Positions 1-9,034 of a stretch of 64,000 nucleotides of DNA are shown here, piece after piece. Within the stretch, counting starts at the first letter, position 1, and each line of letters opens with the position of its first letter. This DNA comes from Brucellaceae bacterium (GTDB lineage: Bacteria > Pseudomonadota > Alphaproteobacteria > Rhizobiales > Rhizobiaceae), in assembly GCA_020637775.1 (NCBI GenBank), contig JACKJV010000007.1, forward strand, positions 124,001 to 188,000. Reading direction: 5' to 3'. The translations under genes and the position numbers were made by a program. The notes below the pieces were generated by a model. The model did not search any database. It was not told the origin of the DNA and was given only the letters and a program-made list of their open reading frames with translations.

Positions 1-953
1 ATGAGATCGGCATAGCGGTGCATCCACGTCTGCACCCAGACCTGATCGACCTGCGTCAGGTTCTTTTCCGGCTCGAGCTGGTGCATGAGCTGGCGCACCT
101 TCATCTGCGCGCGATGCTCCAGGTAGCCCGATTCCTCCAGCCACGAGGCCCGCGGCAGATCCAGCCGCCCGGTCTCCGCCAGGAACCGGAAAACCCGCTC
201 GTGGTCGTCAAGCGACAGGTAGGACACCTGCCAGGGTCGCGAACGGCGGAAACCCGGCGCGTCCGGATGGGCGATCACCGTCGTCATGCGCTCGTCGATG
301 AAAACGTAGAGCCCGCCGAAGTGACTGGTCCAGAAGGCATTGTGGCGGAACACGACCTTGTCCGGCACCAACGCGTTCTCGCGGATGTCGCCGGTGACCT
401 TCGCCAGGTCCACCATCTCTTGCAGCATGGTATTGTCACGCCAGGCATCCGGTTCGGTCTTCAGCCGGTCGACCAGTTCGCGCAATTGCGCCGCCTTGCC
501 GACAACGTCTTCCGCCGACAGGACGCGGAACTGTACCTGGTTGATCGAAAGCAGGTCTTCCACGTCATCGACGAAGGACACCGAATCCTCGATCTCGCCG
601 AAGATCACATCCTTGATCGTCAGCGCATTGATGGCGCGGGCATTGGACTGCATGAACTCGAACATGAGCTGCGAGGTGTTGGAAAAGCGCGTATGAACCA
701 CCGGCAGGTCACGCTGCGCCGGCGTCAGGATGATGAAGCGCCGGTTGATGCCATTGGGGTCGAGATAGTCGAAATCGCCCAGTTCTTCGGCCACCTGCGG
801 CGAAAAGCCGGTTCGGTCGATGTCGAACGAGGTCAGCTTGGTCTGGGCAAGACCGAAGGCCTTGAGCGCCTTGTTGTAGCGCGCGATCAGGTGCGGCTCG
901 CTGATCGGCAGCAGCCGCCCGTAGATCAGTTCGGAATCGACCAGGCGTTTCAT
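1..953 (-). CDS. Uncharacterised protein of AAA+ module (3' end cut by window)
   Basis: The reading frame opens with MKRLVDSELIYGRLLPISEP and stays open for about 317 codons to the window edge, so the C-terminus is missing. Its ATG overlaps the TGA of the upstream AAA+ gene (ATGA at 950-953), which implies translational coupling. The part visible looks soluble, with no signal peptide or membrane segment. It resembles conserved alphaproteobacterial hypothetical proteins that I think are called DUF6638, but I am not certain of that name. It is the last visible gene of a four-gene minus-strand unit, so it probably works with the ATPase. No enzyme motif is evident and I give no function. Confidence 0.75.
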   Translation of the reverse strand, partial: MKRLVDSELIYGRLLPISEPHLIARYNKALKAFGLAQTKLTSFDIDRTGFSPQVAEELGDFDYLDPNGINRRFIILTPAQRDLPVVHTRFSNTSQLMFEFMQSNARAINALTIKDVIFGEIEDSVSFVDDVEDLLSINQVQFRVLSAEDVVGKAAQLRELVDRLKTEPDAWRDNTMLQEMVDLAKVTGDIRENALVPDKVVFRHNAFWTSHFGGLYVFIDERMTTVIAHPDAPGFRRSRPWQVSYLSLDDHERVFRFLAETGRLDLPRASWLEESGYLEHRAQMKVRQLMHQLEPEKNLTQVDQVWVQTWMHRYADL

Positions 954-2863
954 GATCCGGCCCACACCCCACGCGCCTTCATGTCCTCGATCTCGCGCAG
1001 CGCCCGCTCGCGCAGCTTCTGGTCGCGCACGAGCCGTGACACCGCCGCCTCGTCGGCCCGGTCGGAATAGCGGAACTCGCTGTCGGCATAGCGGTTGATC
1101 TCCTGCATCACCATGGCCATGTCGAAGGGCCCGCGCAATTCCTCGATCATCGCCTTCTTCTCGTCGTAGGACTTGTGCATGAAGGTTTCCGGCGCCTCGA
1201 ACCAGTCGTCCGGCAGGTCGATATCCATGGCCCGCATCTTGATGGCATCGGTGATGTTCTTGATCGCACGGCCGGTGAAGCGCGGCTCCGCCTGCTTGAT
1301 CATGTGCAGGTAGGCGCCGATATCGGCCATGGTCTTCGGCGCGCCATGGTCATTGAGGAAGCGGTCATGCACCTTGCGCAGGCCCTCTTCCTTCGGCGTT
1401 GCATGCTCCTCATAGGCCACCGCGACGGCTTCGCGGATCTGCTGGTGGGCAAACAGGTCGTGCTCGCCGAGCGGGATCGCGTGGTTCTTGCCCGCCAGGA
1501 GCACGAAGATGTCGACATAATCCTCCAGCGTCTGCGGTCCATCCACCAGCCAGCGGGCGCCGGCGCGCTGGCGCAGCGCATCGTCCACGTTTTCCGGATA
1601 GTTGGAAAACATGCCAAACGAGCAGTTTCCACGCACAACCGTCGATGCTCCGGCAAAGGCGCCCATGAGCACCCCGGTGATCTCGTGTTGTCCGGCCGAG
1701 GCCCGGTCGTCTGAACGGCGCGCCGCGACCTGGTCGATATCGTCCACCGTTCCGAAGCCGATGGCGCGCGGATTGAGCACGTTGTCGATGAAGGCCTTGC
1801 AGTTCTGGCCGGACTTGCCCTGGTAGGAGGAAATCTGGTCGACGCCGAAATTCTCGTAATGGAACGGGTAACCGGCCACCTGGCAGTAGTCGTTGATGAG
1901 CCCGGCCGTCATCTGGATCAGGATCGTCTTGCCCGTGCCCGGCGCGCCGTCGCCGATGAATGTGAACAGGAAGCCGCCGAGGTCCACGAAGGGGTTCATC
2001 TGCCGGTCGAAATCATAGGCCATCAGCATCTTGGCCAGCCGCATCGCCTGGTACTTGGCGATGTGGTTGCCGATGATCTCGTTCGGCTTCTTGAACGTCA
2101 TCACCAGTGGCTTGCGCTTCGTGCCCGGCAGCACATCGAAGCCGTTGAGCGCGAAATCGTCGGCCTCGATGCGCAGATGCACGTCCTCGAACGCGCCAAG
2201 GCCGGTGAATCGGCCCTTGCGCGCGATCAGCCCCTCCAGCGCCACGCGGGCAAAGCCCCTTGCCCGCGCCGTCATCACGGCGTCGTCAGCCGCCCCCGCG
2301 ATCGCCTTGTCGAGGCCCGAAACCATGGCTTTCAGCGCGTCCTGCGCCGTGTCGAACAGGAAATCCGGTTCTTCCACGTCATTGGCCGGTTCGTCCGTGC
2401 TTTCGATGAGTTGCGCCAGGTATGAGGCGAAGGCGAAGGCCGCGACATAGGCCTGCGCGTTCATAAGGTGCCGGAACTCGGTCGCATCGGCCCCTTCGAG
2501 AGGCGCCCGCCGGTTTTGTGCCTGCAGGCTTTCCAGCGCGGATCCCTGCGCGAAAACATCGCCAACGGCCAGCGCGATGGCGAGCCCCCGCCGCGCCCGG
2601 AAGAGCAGCGTATGGGCGGGAATGGACAGAAGCTGGTCGCCCTTGCCGATGGCCTGGATCGTGCGCGTCAGTTCCACCTCGCGGGTGCGTCGCGCCGCCC
2701 CCGTCGAGACGGTGGAAACGAAGCGCCGGCCCGTGCCCGCCAGCGCCGTGGGCGAACGCCCGTCGCCATCCTCCATCACCACCATGCGGGTGACGAAGCT
2801 CTGCGCCGTGGCCAGATGCCTGGCGATATCGTCCTCGTGGATCGTGGTCAGGCCGGTATCCAT
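950..2863 (-). CDS. AAA+ family ATPase of unknown role
   Basis: This is a 637-residue protein with a single AAA+ core in its second half. The Walker A motif GAPGTGKT lies at residues 306-313. A Walker B-like stretch GFGTVDDID follows at about 369-377. A sensor-1 asparagine sits in FSNYPE near 421, arginine-finger candidates in DALRQRAGAR near 429-436, and a sensor-2-like FTGRAIKN further on. The first 290 residues match no domain I recognise and may form an adaptor or substrate-recruiting region. It is followed by a 4-nt overlap with the next gene and preceded by a 36-bp gap. Nothing indicates secretion. It presumably remodels a partner encoded in the same operon; the substrate is unknown. 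Confidence 0.85.
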   Translation of the reverse strand: MDTGLTTIHEDDIARHLATAQSFVTRMVVMEDGDGRSPTALAGTGRRFVSTVSTGAARRTREVELTRTIQAIGKGDQLLSIPAHTLLFRARRGLAIALAVGDVFAQGSALESLQAQNRRAPLEGADATEFRHLMNAQAYVAAFAFASYLAQLIESTDEPANDVEEPDFLFDTAQDALKAMVSGLDKAIAGAADDAVMTARARGFARVALEGLIARKGRFTGLGAFEDVHLRIEADDFALNGFDVLPGTKRKPLVMTFKKPNEIIGNHIAKYQAMRLAKMLMAYDFDRQMNPFVDLGGFLFTFIGDGAPGTGKTILIQMTAGLINDYCQVAGYPFHYENFGVDQISSYQGKSGQNCKAFIDNVLNPRAIGFGTVDDIDQVAARRSDDRASAGQHEITGVLMGAFAGASTVVRGNCSFGMFSNYPENVDDALRQRAGARWLVDGPQTLEDYVDIFVLLAGKNHAIPLGEHDLFAHQQIREAVAVAYEEHATPKEEGLRKVHDRFLNDHGAPKTMADIGAYLHMIKQAEPRFTGRAIKNITDAIKMRAMDIDLPDDWFEAPETFMHKSYDEKKAMIEELRGPFDMAMVMQEINRYADSEFRYSDRADEAAVSRLVRDQKLRERALREIEDMKARGVWAGS

Positions 2864-2899
2864 GGGCAGTGTCCCCGCATTCCGCGCAAGGCCGCGCGT

Positions 2900-4048
2900 T
2901 CAAACATCGCTCACCACCTGCCCGCCGGCGATGGTGTGCACGGTATAGCCGTCGAAGATCGTGCGCGCCTCGCCTGCCGCATAGAGCGCCTGGTAGGCCT
3001 CGTGCGGCAGCAGGGCATGCTTTTCATAGGCCGAGACGCCGGTGCGCGCCGCCTCCAGGTCATCCGTGTCGATCAGGAATTCCTGCCGCGCCGGTGTGGA
3101 CGACCAGAAGCCGCGCGCGCCGGGCACTTCCGCCTTGGACTGTACCTCCTGCACGGTCCATGTCAGCAGCCAGGCATTTTCCGGCCTGAACACTTTCGAA
3201 AGCACGTCGGAAACGATGGAATTGTTTTCCGTGATCCCGGCCGAATAGAACGGTCCCAGCACGATACGCCGCAATTGCTTGGGATGCAGCGCGGGGAAAT
3301 CCTTGTCCAGATTGGTCGCAATGGTTGCCGGAGACAGCGAATAGGCAGAATTGCGCGCGCAGAAATCGTCGAAGGCATGGGCCAGTTCCGGGTTGAGCAG
3401 GCCCTCGACCGGCAGCGGAACGGGAACATCCTTGCGCAGCTTGCCCTTGCGGTCTACCAGATCGCGCACCATGGCGTCCGAACTGTCCTCCACCGCCGCC
3501 ATGTAGACCAGCGGCAGGTTTGCCGTGCCGTCGAACGCCCCCCAGTGGACGAGGTAGTAGGGCCGCATCGCCTTCGGGTTGACAGAGACGCGAACCGTGC
3601 GCGGCAGCACCAGCGGCGAAAACACCTGCCCGTCCTTCAGGCTTTCCAGGTAAAGACGCTCCGCCATGGCCTGCTGCAAGGCCGTCGGCATGGCCTTGTG
3701 GCGCAGGATGAAATCCGCCATCTCGGCGCGCAATTCATCGCCTTGGGGGATGGCGGCCAGGCGCTCGGCCGCCTTCGCCTTGTCGTTTTCCAGTTCCAGA
3801 ACGTTCTGGAACACCGGATAGCCGCTTTCCGCCCGGCTGATCCGGAACCGGTCGGCAAAACCCAGCCGGTTGCGCCAGCAGGAAAAGGACGCTTCCAGAC
3901 GGGCCAGGTATTCCACCAGCACTTCCGCCACGATGCCATGCCGGTAAAGCGGCGAGGCATCGTCGCGCAGGAACGTGTCCAGTCCCCCCAGTGCCGCGTG
4001 GATGGCGGTGAAATAGCGTTCGGCGGGCGTGTCTGCGAGATCGGCCAT
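2900..4048 (-). CDS. Uncharacterised protein of AAA+ module
   Basis: The predicted protein has 382 residues, is soluble, and has no signal peptide, membrane segment or catalytic motif that I recognise. It starts MADLADTPAERYFTAIHAAL; the N-terminal third appears helical and the middle is mixed. Only 22 bp separate it from the coiled-coil gene upstream and 36 bp from the ATPase gene downstream, so the genes are almost certainly co-transcribed. Codon use matches its neighbours, so it is not an obvious recent import. It is a likely structural or regulatory partner of the ATPase, by context only. Confidence 0.75.
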   Translation of the reverse strand: MADLADTPAERYFTAIHAALGGLDTFLRDDASPLYRHGIVAEVLVEYLARLEASFSCWRNRLGFADRFRISRAESGYPVFQNVLELENDKAKAAERLAAIPQGDELRAEMADFILRHKAMPTALQQAMAERLYLESLKDGQVFSPLVLPRTVRVSVNPKAMRPYYLVHWGAFDGTANLPLVYMAAVEDSSDAMVRDLVDRKGKLRKDVPVPLPVEGLLNPELAHAFDDFCARNSAYSLSPATIATNLDKDFPALHPKQLRRIVLGPFYSAGITENNSIVSDVLSKVFRPENAWLLTWTVQEVQSKAEVPGARGFWSSTPARQEFLIDTDDLEAARTGVSAYEKHALLPHEAYQALYAAGEARTIFDGYTVHTIAGGQVVSDV

Positions 4049-4070
4049 GGCCTGGGCAATCCTCGCCGGC

Positions 4071-5162
4071 TCAGCCCTGTTTCACGTAGTCGGCGGCATT
4101 GTGCTTGCGCATCACCTCTTCGAAGCGCCGCGCAAAATCCTCGTCGGCCAGTTTCTTGCGGCGCTGGATGTCGGCGGTCACGACCATGTTCTTCTCATGC
4201 ATTTCCAGCAGGTCGCCGATGTGCTTCTGCGCCGCCGCGCCGATGCCGGCCATGGTCTCCTCCGCGGTATTGTCGACCTGGCTGCCCAGCGTGTTGATCT
4301 TGTGCGCGACGTCCTGCTGCGCCGCCGTCTTCAGCGAATCCTCCAGCGCCTTGTAGAGCACGATGCGCTGTTCGGTATCGATGGTCAGCTTGTTGATCAG
4401 CGTCTGCTGCGCGGCCTTCTGGTTGTTGAGCGAATCGACGAAGGTCTGGAACATCGAGGTGTAGCGCTCCAGCGTCTGGCTCTCGGCCAGCAGCTCCTGC
4501 TCCTTCGCCTGCGCCTCGTTGTATTCGGTTGCCAGCCGCGAGCGCTCGCTCTCCAGTTCCGTGCGGGTCTTCTGGTCGGTCGAGGCCGCAATGCGGTTTT
4601 CCACGTCAAGCAGCATGGGGTTGAGTTCCATGATCCGCTTCTGGGTTTCCTCCAGCCGCGCCATTGCATCCCCGCGCCGGTCCAGGACCTTTTTCAGGCT
4701 GGCTTCGGACGTATCGTATCGGCTGTCGAGCACCTGCTTCTGGTTCTTGAGGATGCCGACGATCGTATCCGACTTGGAGAGAAGTTCCTGCAGGTTTCCG
4801 GCCAGCGACATGTTGCGCACGCGCTCGGTGCGCATGCGCTGCATGTTCTGCTTGGAGAAGATGCCGATGAACTTTTCCCAGCCGGTATAGTTCTTCATGC
4901 TCTCGAATTCGGAGCCGAATATATTGGTCGCGTCCTCCAGCCCGATGATGAGATCGGCGATATTGGCTTCCATCGTCTTCTGCTGCTGGATCACGTCCTT
5001 GATCCGCGCGTTCTCGATATCGAAATCCGCCTCGCCGATCCTGGCATCCGCGGTTGCGAATTTTTCCAGGATGACGCCGGATTGCTCGATCTTGGAGCGC
5101 ATGCTTTCGACCTGCTGCCGGGTGCGCTCGATCTCCGCATCGAAATTCTGAAGCTGGGCCAT
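4071..5162 (-). CDS. Long coiled-coil protein, first gene of AAA+ module
   Basis: This 363-residue protein is almost entirely heptad-rich and charged (many E, K, Q, R), with a short less-coiled stretch around residues 90-115 (GWEKFIGIFSKQ). The overall plan, helical bundles plus one GW-containing segment, is loosely reminiscent of TelA/KlaA toxic-anion-resistance proteins, but I cannot confirm homology. It begins MAQLQNFDAEIERTRQQ with a GAGGGGATAGAG Shine-Dalgarno just upstream. It has no signal peptide. As first gene of the unit it probably forms a filament or scaffold with the downstream AAA+ protein. Function unknown. Confidence 0.75.
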   Translation of the reverse strand: MAQLQNFDAEIERTRQQVESMRSKIEQSGVILEKFATADARIGEADFDIENARIKDVIQQQKTMEANIADLIIGLEDATNIFGSEFESMKNYTGWEKFIGIFSKQNMQRMRTERVRNMSLAGNLQELLSKSDTIVGILKNQKQVLDSRYDTSEASLKKVLDRRGDAMARLEETQKRIMELNPMLLDVENRIAASTDQKTRTELESERSRLATEYNEAQAKEQELLAESQTLERYTSMFQTFVDSLNNQKAAQQTLINKLTIDTEQRIVLYKALEDSLKTAAQQDVAHKINTLGSQVDNTAEETMAGIGAAAQKHIGDLLEMHEKNMVVTADIQRRKKLADEDFARRFEEVMRKHNAADYVKQG

Positions 5163-5203
5163 TCTCTATCCCCTCAAGCCTGGCAGATGCCGCGATTGAA
5201 CTG

Positions 5204-5232
5204 ACTATAGGTACGGCCCCTTGCGATTGAAA
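5204..5232 (-). promoter_or_regulatory. Candidate promoter of the AAA+ module
   Basis: Reading the minus strand, a TATAGT -10 element (5209-5204) lies 17 bp downstream of TTTCAA (5232-5227), about 40 bp before the ATG of the coiled-coil gene. The -10 matches well and the -35 only partly. Prediction by eye. Confidence 0.35.
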
Positions 5233-5254
5233 GACTGCCGCAATGTGAACGCAA

Positions 5255-5282
5255 AAGAAAAGGCGGGGCTGAACGCCCCGCC
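5255..5282 (-). terminator. Intrinsic terminator of the cytochrome c gene
   Basis: There is a perfect 8-bp stem (GGCGGGGC, 5262-5269, paired with GCCCCGCC, 5275-5282) with a 5-nt loop. On the minus strand it is followed by TTTTCTTTT, about 30 bp after the cytochrome stop codon. Confidence 0.8.
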
Positions 5283-5313
5283 CGTGATCGTCGTCACATG
5301 CACATGAACCGGA

Positions 5314-5697
5314 TCAGTTCGGGTCTTCGAGGTAGGCGATCAGGTTGGCGATGTCTTCGTCCTTCTTGAGGCCGGCAAACGCCATCTTGTTGTTCGGCAC
5401 GTAGTCCTTCGGGTCCTTCATGTAGGCCGCGATGGTCTCCTCGTTCCAGACGAGACCTTCCTCGCCCTTCGCCTTCATGCTGTCGGAATACTTGAAGCCT
5501 TCCACCGTTCCGGCAGTCCGCCCGATAACGCCATCGAGATGCGGGCCGACCTTGTTCTTGCCCTTGACGTCATGGCAGGCGCGGCACTTGTTGAACACCT
5601 TCTTGCCGGCCTTGGCGTCACCTTCGGCATGGGCCGGGACAGCCAGCGCGGTCATGGCGGCGACAACGGAAAGGCCGAGCGCGGTACGAAACTTCAT
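5314..5697 (-). CDS. Small class I c-type cytochrome
   Basis: The protein is a 127-residue periplasmic electron carrier. The first ~21 residues form a Sec signal peptide ending in VPAHA. The haem-binding motif CRACH follows soon after, and NKMAF near the C-terminus supplies the axial methionine, as in cytochrome c2/c550. An upstream in-frame extension to 5805 is rejected because the ATG at 5697 has a strong AAGGAGG ribosome site and begins the signal peptide. It is monocistronic with its own terminator. Redox partners cannot be told from the sequence; donation to a terminal oxidase is typical of the family. Confidence 0.9.
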   Translation of the reverse strand: MKFRTALGLSVVAAMTALAVPAHAEGDAKAGKKVFNKCRACHDVKGKNKVGPHLDGVIGRTAGTVEGFKYSDSMKAKGEEGLVWNEETIAAYMKDPKDYVPNNKMAFAGLKKDEDIANLIAYLEDPN

Positions 5698-5836
5698 GAT
5701 GTCCTCCTTGCGGGATTGAATGGTCGTCCTTCGGCGGGAACCATACACAAATCGGCCCGCAATGACATGAGACATTTTGGCAGTATCGGCGGTTTTTTCC
5801 CGCAAGAATTGAAGAAACTGCTTGATGACCGCGTGC

Positions 5837-6454
5837 CTAGCGCCCGGCGAAGCCGATCATGTCCTCGGCCTGCCAGCGCCCCATTTCCTCTTCCCAATGG
5901 CGGCGGCACAGCGAAACGTAGCGCTCCTCCCCGCCGATGACCACCTGCGCGCCTTCTCGCACGATCTTTCCGTCAGGCCCCAGGCGGACCACCATCGAAG
6001 CCTTTCGCCCGCACCGGCAGATCGTGCGCACTTCCCGCAAGTCGTCTGCGATGGCGAGCAATTCGCGCGAGCCGGGAAACAGCTCCCCGCGGAAGTCCGT
6101 CCGCAACCCGTAGGCCATCACCGGCACGTCCAGCTGGTCGGCCACCCGGGCAAGTTGCCAGACCTGCTCCCGGTCGAGGAACTGCGCCTCGTCCACGAAG
6201 ACGCAATGCAGCGCGCCGTGGTCCTCCAGCCGCTGGCGCACCCGCTCGAAAAGATCCTCGCCCGCGAAGAACTGCCCGGCATCCTTGGCAAGCCCGATGC
6301 GCGATGCGATCCGTCCGATACCGGCCCTGTCGTCCAGCCTGGCAGTGAACAGCATCACCTCCATGCCGCGCTCCTGGTAATTGTGCGCAGCCTGCAGCAG
6401 CAGCGTCGACTTGCCGGCATTCATCGCCGAATAGTGAAAATAGAGTTTGGCCAT
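5837..6454 (-). CDS. tdk: Thymidine kinase
   Basis: This 205-residue cytosolic enzyme phosphorylates thymidine with ATP in pyrimidine salvage. The P-loop is MNAGKST near residue 11. The Walker B/catalytic segment is VFVDEAQFL, with the glutamate as expected catalytic base. A zinc-binding pair CRCG and CRRH brackets the lasso region, as in type II (TK1-like) kinases. Length fits the family. It starts 11 bp after the betI stop, so it is probably transcribed with betI, although the two have no functional link. Confidence 0.95.
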   Translation of the reverse strand: MAKLYFHYSAMNAGKSTLLLQAAHNYQERGMEVMLFTARLDDRAGIGRIASRIGLAKDAGQFFAGEDLFERVRQRLEDHGALHCVFVDEAQFLDREQVWQLARVADQLDVPVMAYGLRTDFRGELFPGSRELLAIADDLREVRTICRCGRKASMVVRLGPDGKIVREGAQVVIGGEERYVSLCRRHWEEEMGRWQAEDMIGFAGR

Positions 6455-6465
6455 GGCGCCTGCTT

Positions 6466-7044
6466 CTATGGGCTTCCGATCATTCCGTCCACATAGGCTT
6501 CCACCATTGCCTGGGCGGTGCCAGCACCTTTCGGCACGGCACCGAGCGCGGCGCGGATATACAGCCCGTCGATCATCGCGGAGACACCTTCGGCGATCTC
6601 GCCCGCCCGCTTGCCAGCGATAGGGCGCAGGGCCGCCATGAGGTTGGAGCGAAGCCGCCGGTGATAGGCCGACAGGAGCCGCCGCGCGGGCTCCGATCCC
6701 TGCGCGTGGACATAGAAGACCAGCCAGGCCGACACGGTTTCGGCCCGGAACTGCTCCGGCGCCAGCGACGCCGCGATGATGGCCGAGATCCGCTCCCGCG
6801 GGCTTGCCGCCACCGCCAGCGCCTGGCGCACTGCCGCTCCGTAGTCGGAGAGCAGATGCCGCATGGCCGCCAGCAGCAGCGCTTCCTTGGAACCGAAATA
6901 GTGATGCGCCAGCCCCTGGCTGACCCCGGCATGACGCGCGATCTGGCTGATGGTGACGTCGAGCGAGCCCTTGTCGTGAATGGCTGCGATGGCTGCCTCG
7001 ATGAGGCTCTTTCGGCGGATGGGCTCCATGCCGACCTTGGGCAT
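6466..7044 (-). CDS. betI: TetR-family repressor BetI
   Basis: The protein is a 192-residue choline-sensing repressor. The N-terminus [18 protein letters not shown] is the family hallmark. A TetR helix-turn-helix follows ([22 protein letters not shown]), then a helical ligand domain. I chose the ATG at 7044 over an upstream start at 7089 because it restores the canonical MPKVGM start and has AAGGA upstream. It is divergent from choXWV, and a palindrome at 7070-7087 lies just in front of it. The betaine-synthesis genes betCBA, often next to betI, are not here; thymidine kinase follows instead. Confidence 0.93.
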   Translation of the reverse strand: MPKVGMEPIRRKSLIEAAIAAIHDKGSLDVTISQIARHAGVSQGLAHHYFGSKEALLLAAMRHLLSDYGAAVRQALAVAASPRERISAIIAASLAPEQFRAETVSAWLVFYVHAQGSEPARRLLSAYHRRLRSNLMAALRPIAGKRAGEIAEGVSAMIDGLYIRAALGAVPKGAGTAQAMVEAYVDGMIGSP

Positions 7045-7069
7045 GTCATGTGTCCTTCCCTGGCGCTTC

Positions 7070-7087
7070 GTTGAACAGCGGTTCAAC
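7070..7087. promoter_or_regulatory. Candidate BetI operator
   Basis: GTTGAAC-N4-GTTCAAC is a perfect 7-bp inverted repeat between divergent betI and choX. TTGAAC/GTTCAA half-sites are what I recall for BetI operators in other bacteria. It lies about 25 bp upstream of the betI start, suiting autorepression and control of choX. Confidence 0.55.
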
Positions 7088-7198
7088 AAAGCCTTGCAAA
7101 TCGCGCACGAATGTGGCGGTCTTGGAAAAAACTTAACCGGGCGCGCGCGCTTCTGTAATAGTGCGCGTCATCAATGAACAGGAAATGGGAGAGCCTTC

Positions 7199-8137
7199 AT
7201 GCGAATGATCCTCGCCGCGGCACTTTTTGCTGCCAGCGCCGCCACAGCCCCTGCCCTTGCCGCCGAGCCGGAAAGCTGCGCCACCGTGCGCTTCTCCGAT
7301 GTCGGCTGGACGGACATCACGGCGACCACCGCCGCCACAACGGAAGTGCTCAGGGCGCTGGGCTACGAACCGGATATCAAGGTCCTGTCCGTGCCGGTCA
7401 CCTACGCATCCATGAAGAACAAGGACATCGACGTTTTCCTTGGCAACTGGATGCCCACCATGGAAGGCGACATCAAGGCCTATCGCGAGGAAGGCAGCGT
7501 CGACACGGTGCGCGAAAACCTTGAAGGGGCGAAATACACGCTCGCCACCAACAAGGCCGGCGCCGGCCTCGGCATCAAGGATTTCGCCGACATCGCCAAG
7601 AACAAGGACGCGCTCGACGGCAAGATCTACGGCATCGAGCCGGGCAATGACGGCAACAGGCTCATCCTCGACATGATCGAAAAGGACGCCTTCGGCCTGT
7701 CGGGCTTCGAAGTGGTGGAATCTTCCGAACAGGGCATGCTGGCCCAGGTCGGCCGCGCGACCAAGCGCGATGAGCCCATCGTCTTCCTCGGCTGGGAACC
7801 CCATCCGATGAACGCCAATTACGAGATGACATACCTGACCGGCGGCGACGATTTCTTCGGCCCCGATCTCGGTGGCGCCACGGTCTATACCAATACCCGC
7901 GCCGGCTATGTCGATGAATGCCCCAATGTCGGCCAGTTGCTCAAGAACCTGAAGTTCTCGCTTGCGATGGAGAACCAGATCATGGGCGCCATCCTCGACG
8001 AGGGCAAGGATCCGGCCGCTGCGGCAACGAGCTGGATGAAGGCCAACCCGGATACGGTCATGGGCTGGCTGGACGGCGTCACCACGAAGGACGGCGGCGA
8101 TGCCGAAGCCGCTGTGAAGGATGCGCTCGGCCTGTAA
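7199..8137 (+). CDS. choX: Choline ABC transporter, periplasmic binding protein
   Basis: This is a 312-residue periplasmic solute-binding protein with a ~21-residue signal peptide (cleavage near PALA-AEP). The mature protein matches the ChoX/OpuAC type: SDVGWTDITATTA, a VFLGNWMPTME segment and FLGWEPHPMN supply tryptophans and aromatics of the kind that cage the quaternary amine. Choline is the likely ligand, given betI next door. A GGGAGAG ribosome site precedes the ATG. It is followed 60 bp later by the permease gene. Confidence 0.92.
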   Translation: MRMILAAALFAASAATAPALAAEPESCATVRFSDVGWTDITATTAATTEVLRALGYEPDIKVLSVPVTYASMKNKDIDVFLGNWMPTMEGDIKAYREEGSVDTVRENLEGAKYTLATNKAGAGLGIKDFADIAKNKDALDGKIYGIEPGNDGNRLILDMIEKDAFGLSGFEVVESSEQGMLAQVGRATKRDEPIVFLGWEPHPMNANYEMTYLTGGDDFFGPDLGGATVYTNTRAGYVDECPNVGQLLKNLKFSLAMENQIMGAILDEGKDPAAAATSWMKANPDTVMGWLDGVTTKDGGDAEAAVKDALGL

Positions 8138-8197
8138 TCGCTCACGGGGCCCGGCCGGCGCCGGGCCCGTTTCTTCTGTCCCGGGGCAAGGGGTCGC

Positions 8198-9034
8198 ATG
8201 GAATTCCTGACCGACAACAAGATTCCGGTCGGCCGCACCGCCCGCACGGTCGTCGACTGGATGACCGATCACCTCGGCTGGTTCTTCGACGGGTTCGCGC
8301 AGATCATGGAGTTCCTGATCGACGCGCTGCTGGGCGTCATGTCCTGGCCACATCCGCTCGTTGTCACGCTGCTTTTCGCCGCGCTTGCCTATGCCCTGCG
8401 CCGCTCCTTTTCCGTGGCCGCGCTGACGGCGGCGGGTTTTCTCTTCATCATCAACCAGGGCTACTGGGACGAGACCCTCGAAACGCTCACGCTCGTGATC
8501 TCGTCGTGCATCCTGTGCATGGGACTGGGTGTTCCGATCGGTATTGCCGCCGCCCACCGGCCACGGCTCTACGCCGCGCTGCGCCCGCTGCTGGACCTGA
8601 TGCAGACCCTGCCGACCTTCGTCTATCTCATTCCCGCCATCGTCTTTTTCGGCATAGGCATGGTGCCGGGCCTCATCGCGACAGCCATATTCGTCCTGCC
8701 CGCGCCGATCCGCCTCACCCATCTGGGCGTGTCGTCCACGCCACCGCAACTTCTGGAGGCAGGCCTCGCCTTCGGCGCCTCGCGCCGGCAGCTTCTCTGG
8801 AAGATCGAACTGCCCTGGGCGGCGCCCCAGATCATGGCAGGTCTCACCCAGACGATCATGCTGTCGCTGTCCATGGTCGTCATCGCCGCCCTGGTCGGCG
8901 CCGACGGTCTCGGTGTGCCCGTGGTGCGCGCCCTCAACACCGTGAACACCGCGCTCGGCTTCGAGGCCGGTTTCGTCATTGTCGTGGTCGCCATCCTGCT
9001 CGACCGCATGTTCCGCGCCGGGCGAGAGAAATGA
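8198..9034 (+). CDS. choW: Choline ABC transporter permease
   Basis: The 278-residue inner-membrane protein has about six hydrophobic helices after an N-terminal cytoplasmic tail. The BPD-transporter loop EAGLAFGASRRQLLWKIELP carries the EAA-type motif that docks on the ATPase. Family length is normal. Its TGA overlaps the ATG of choV (ATGA at 9031-9034), so permease and ATPase are translationally coupled. Confidence 0.92.
   Translation: MEFLTDNKIPVGRTARTVVDWMTDHLGWFFDGFAQIMEFLIDALLGVMSWPHPLVVTLLFAALAYALRRSFSVAALTAAGFLFIINQGYWDETLETLTLVISSCILCMGLGVPIGIAAAHRPRLYAALRPLLDLMQTLPTFVYLIPAIVFFGIGMVPGLIATAIFVLPAPIRLTHLGVSSTPPQLLEAGLAFGASRRQLLWKIELPWAAPQIMAGLTQTIMLSLSMVVIAALVGADGLGVPVVRALNTVNTALGFEAGFVIVVVAILLDRMFRAGREK

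Noticed and set aside
18..4297. Long plus-strand open frames (350 and 609 codons) opposite the AAA+ module
   Set aside because: They mirror the third-position pattern of the minus-strand genes, have no ribosome sites, and encode His/Arg-rich sequence without domains; typical GC-rich antisense shadows.
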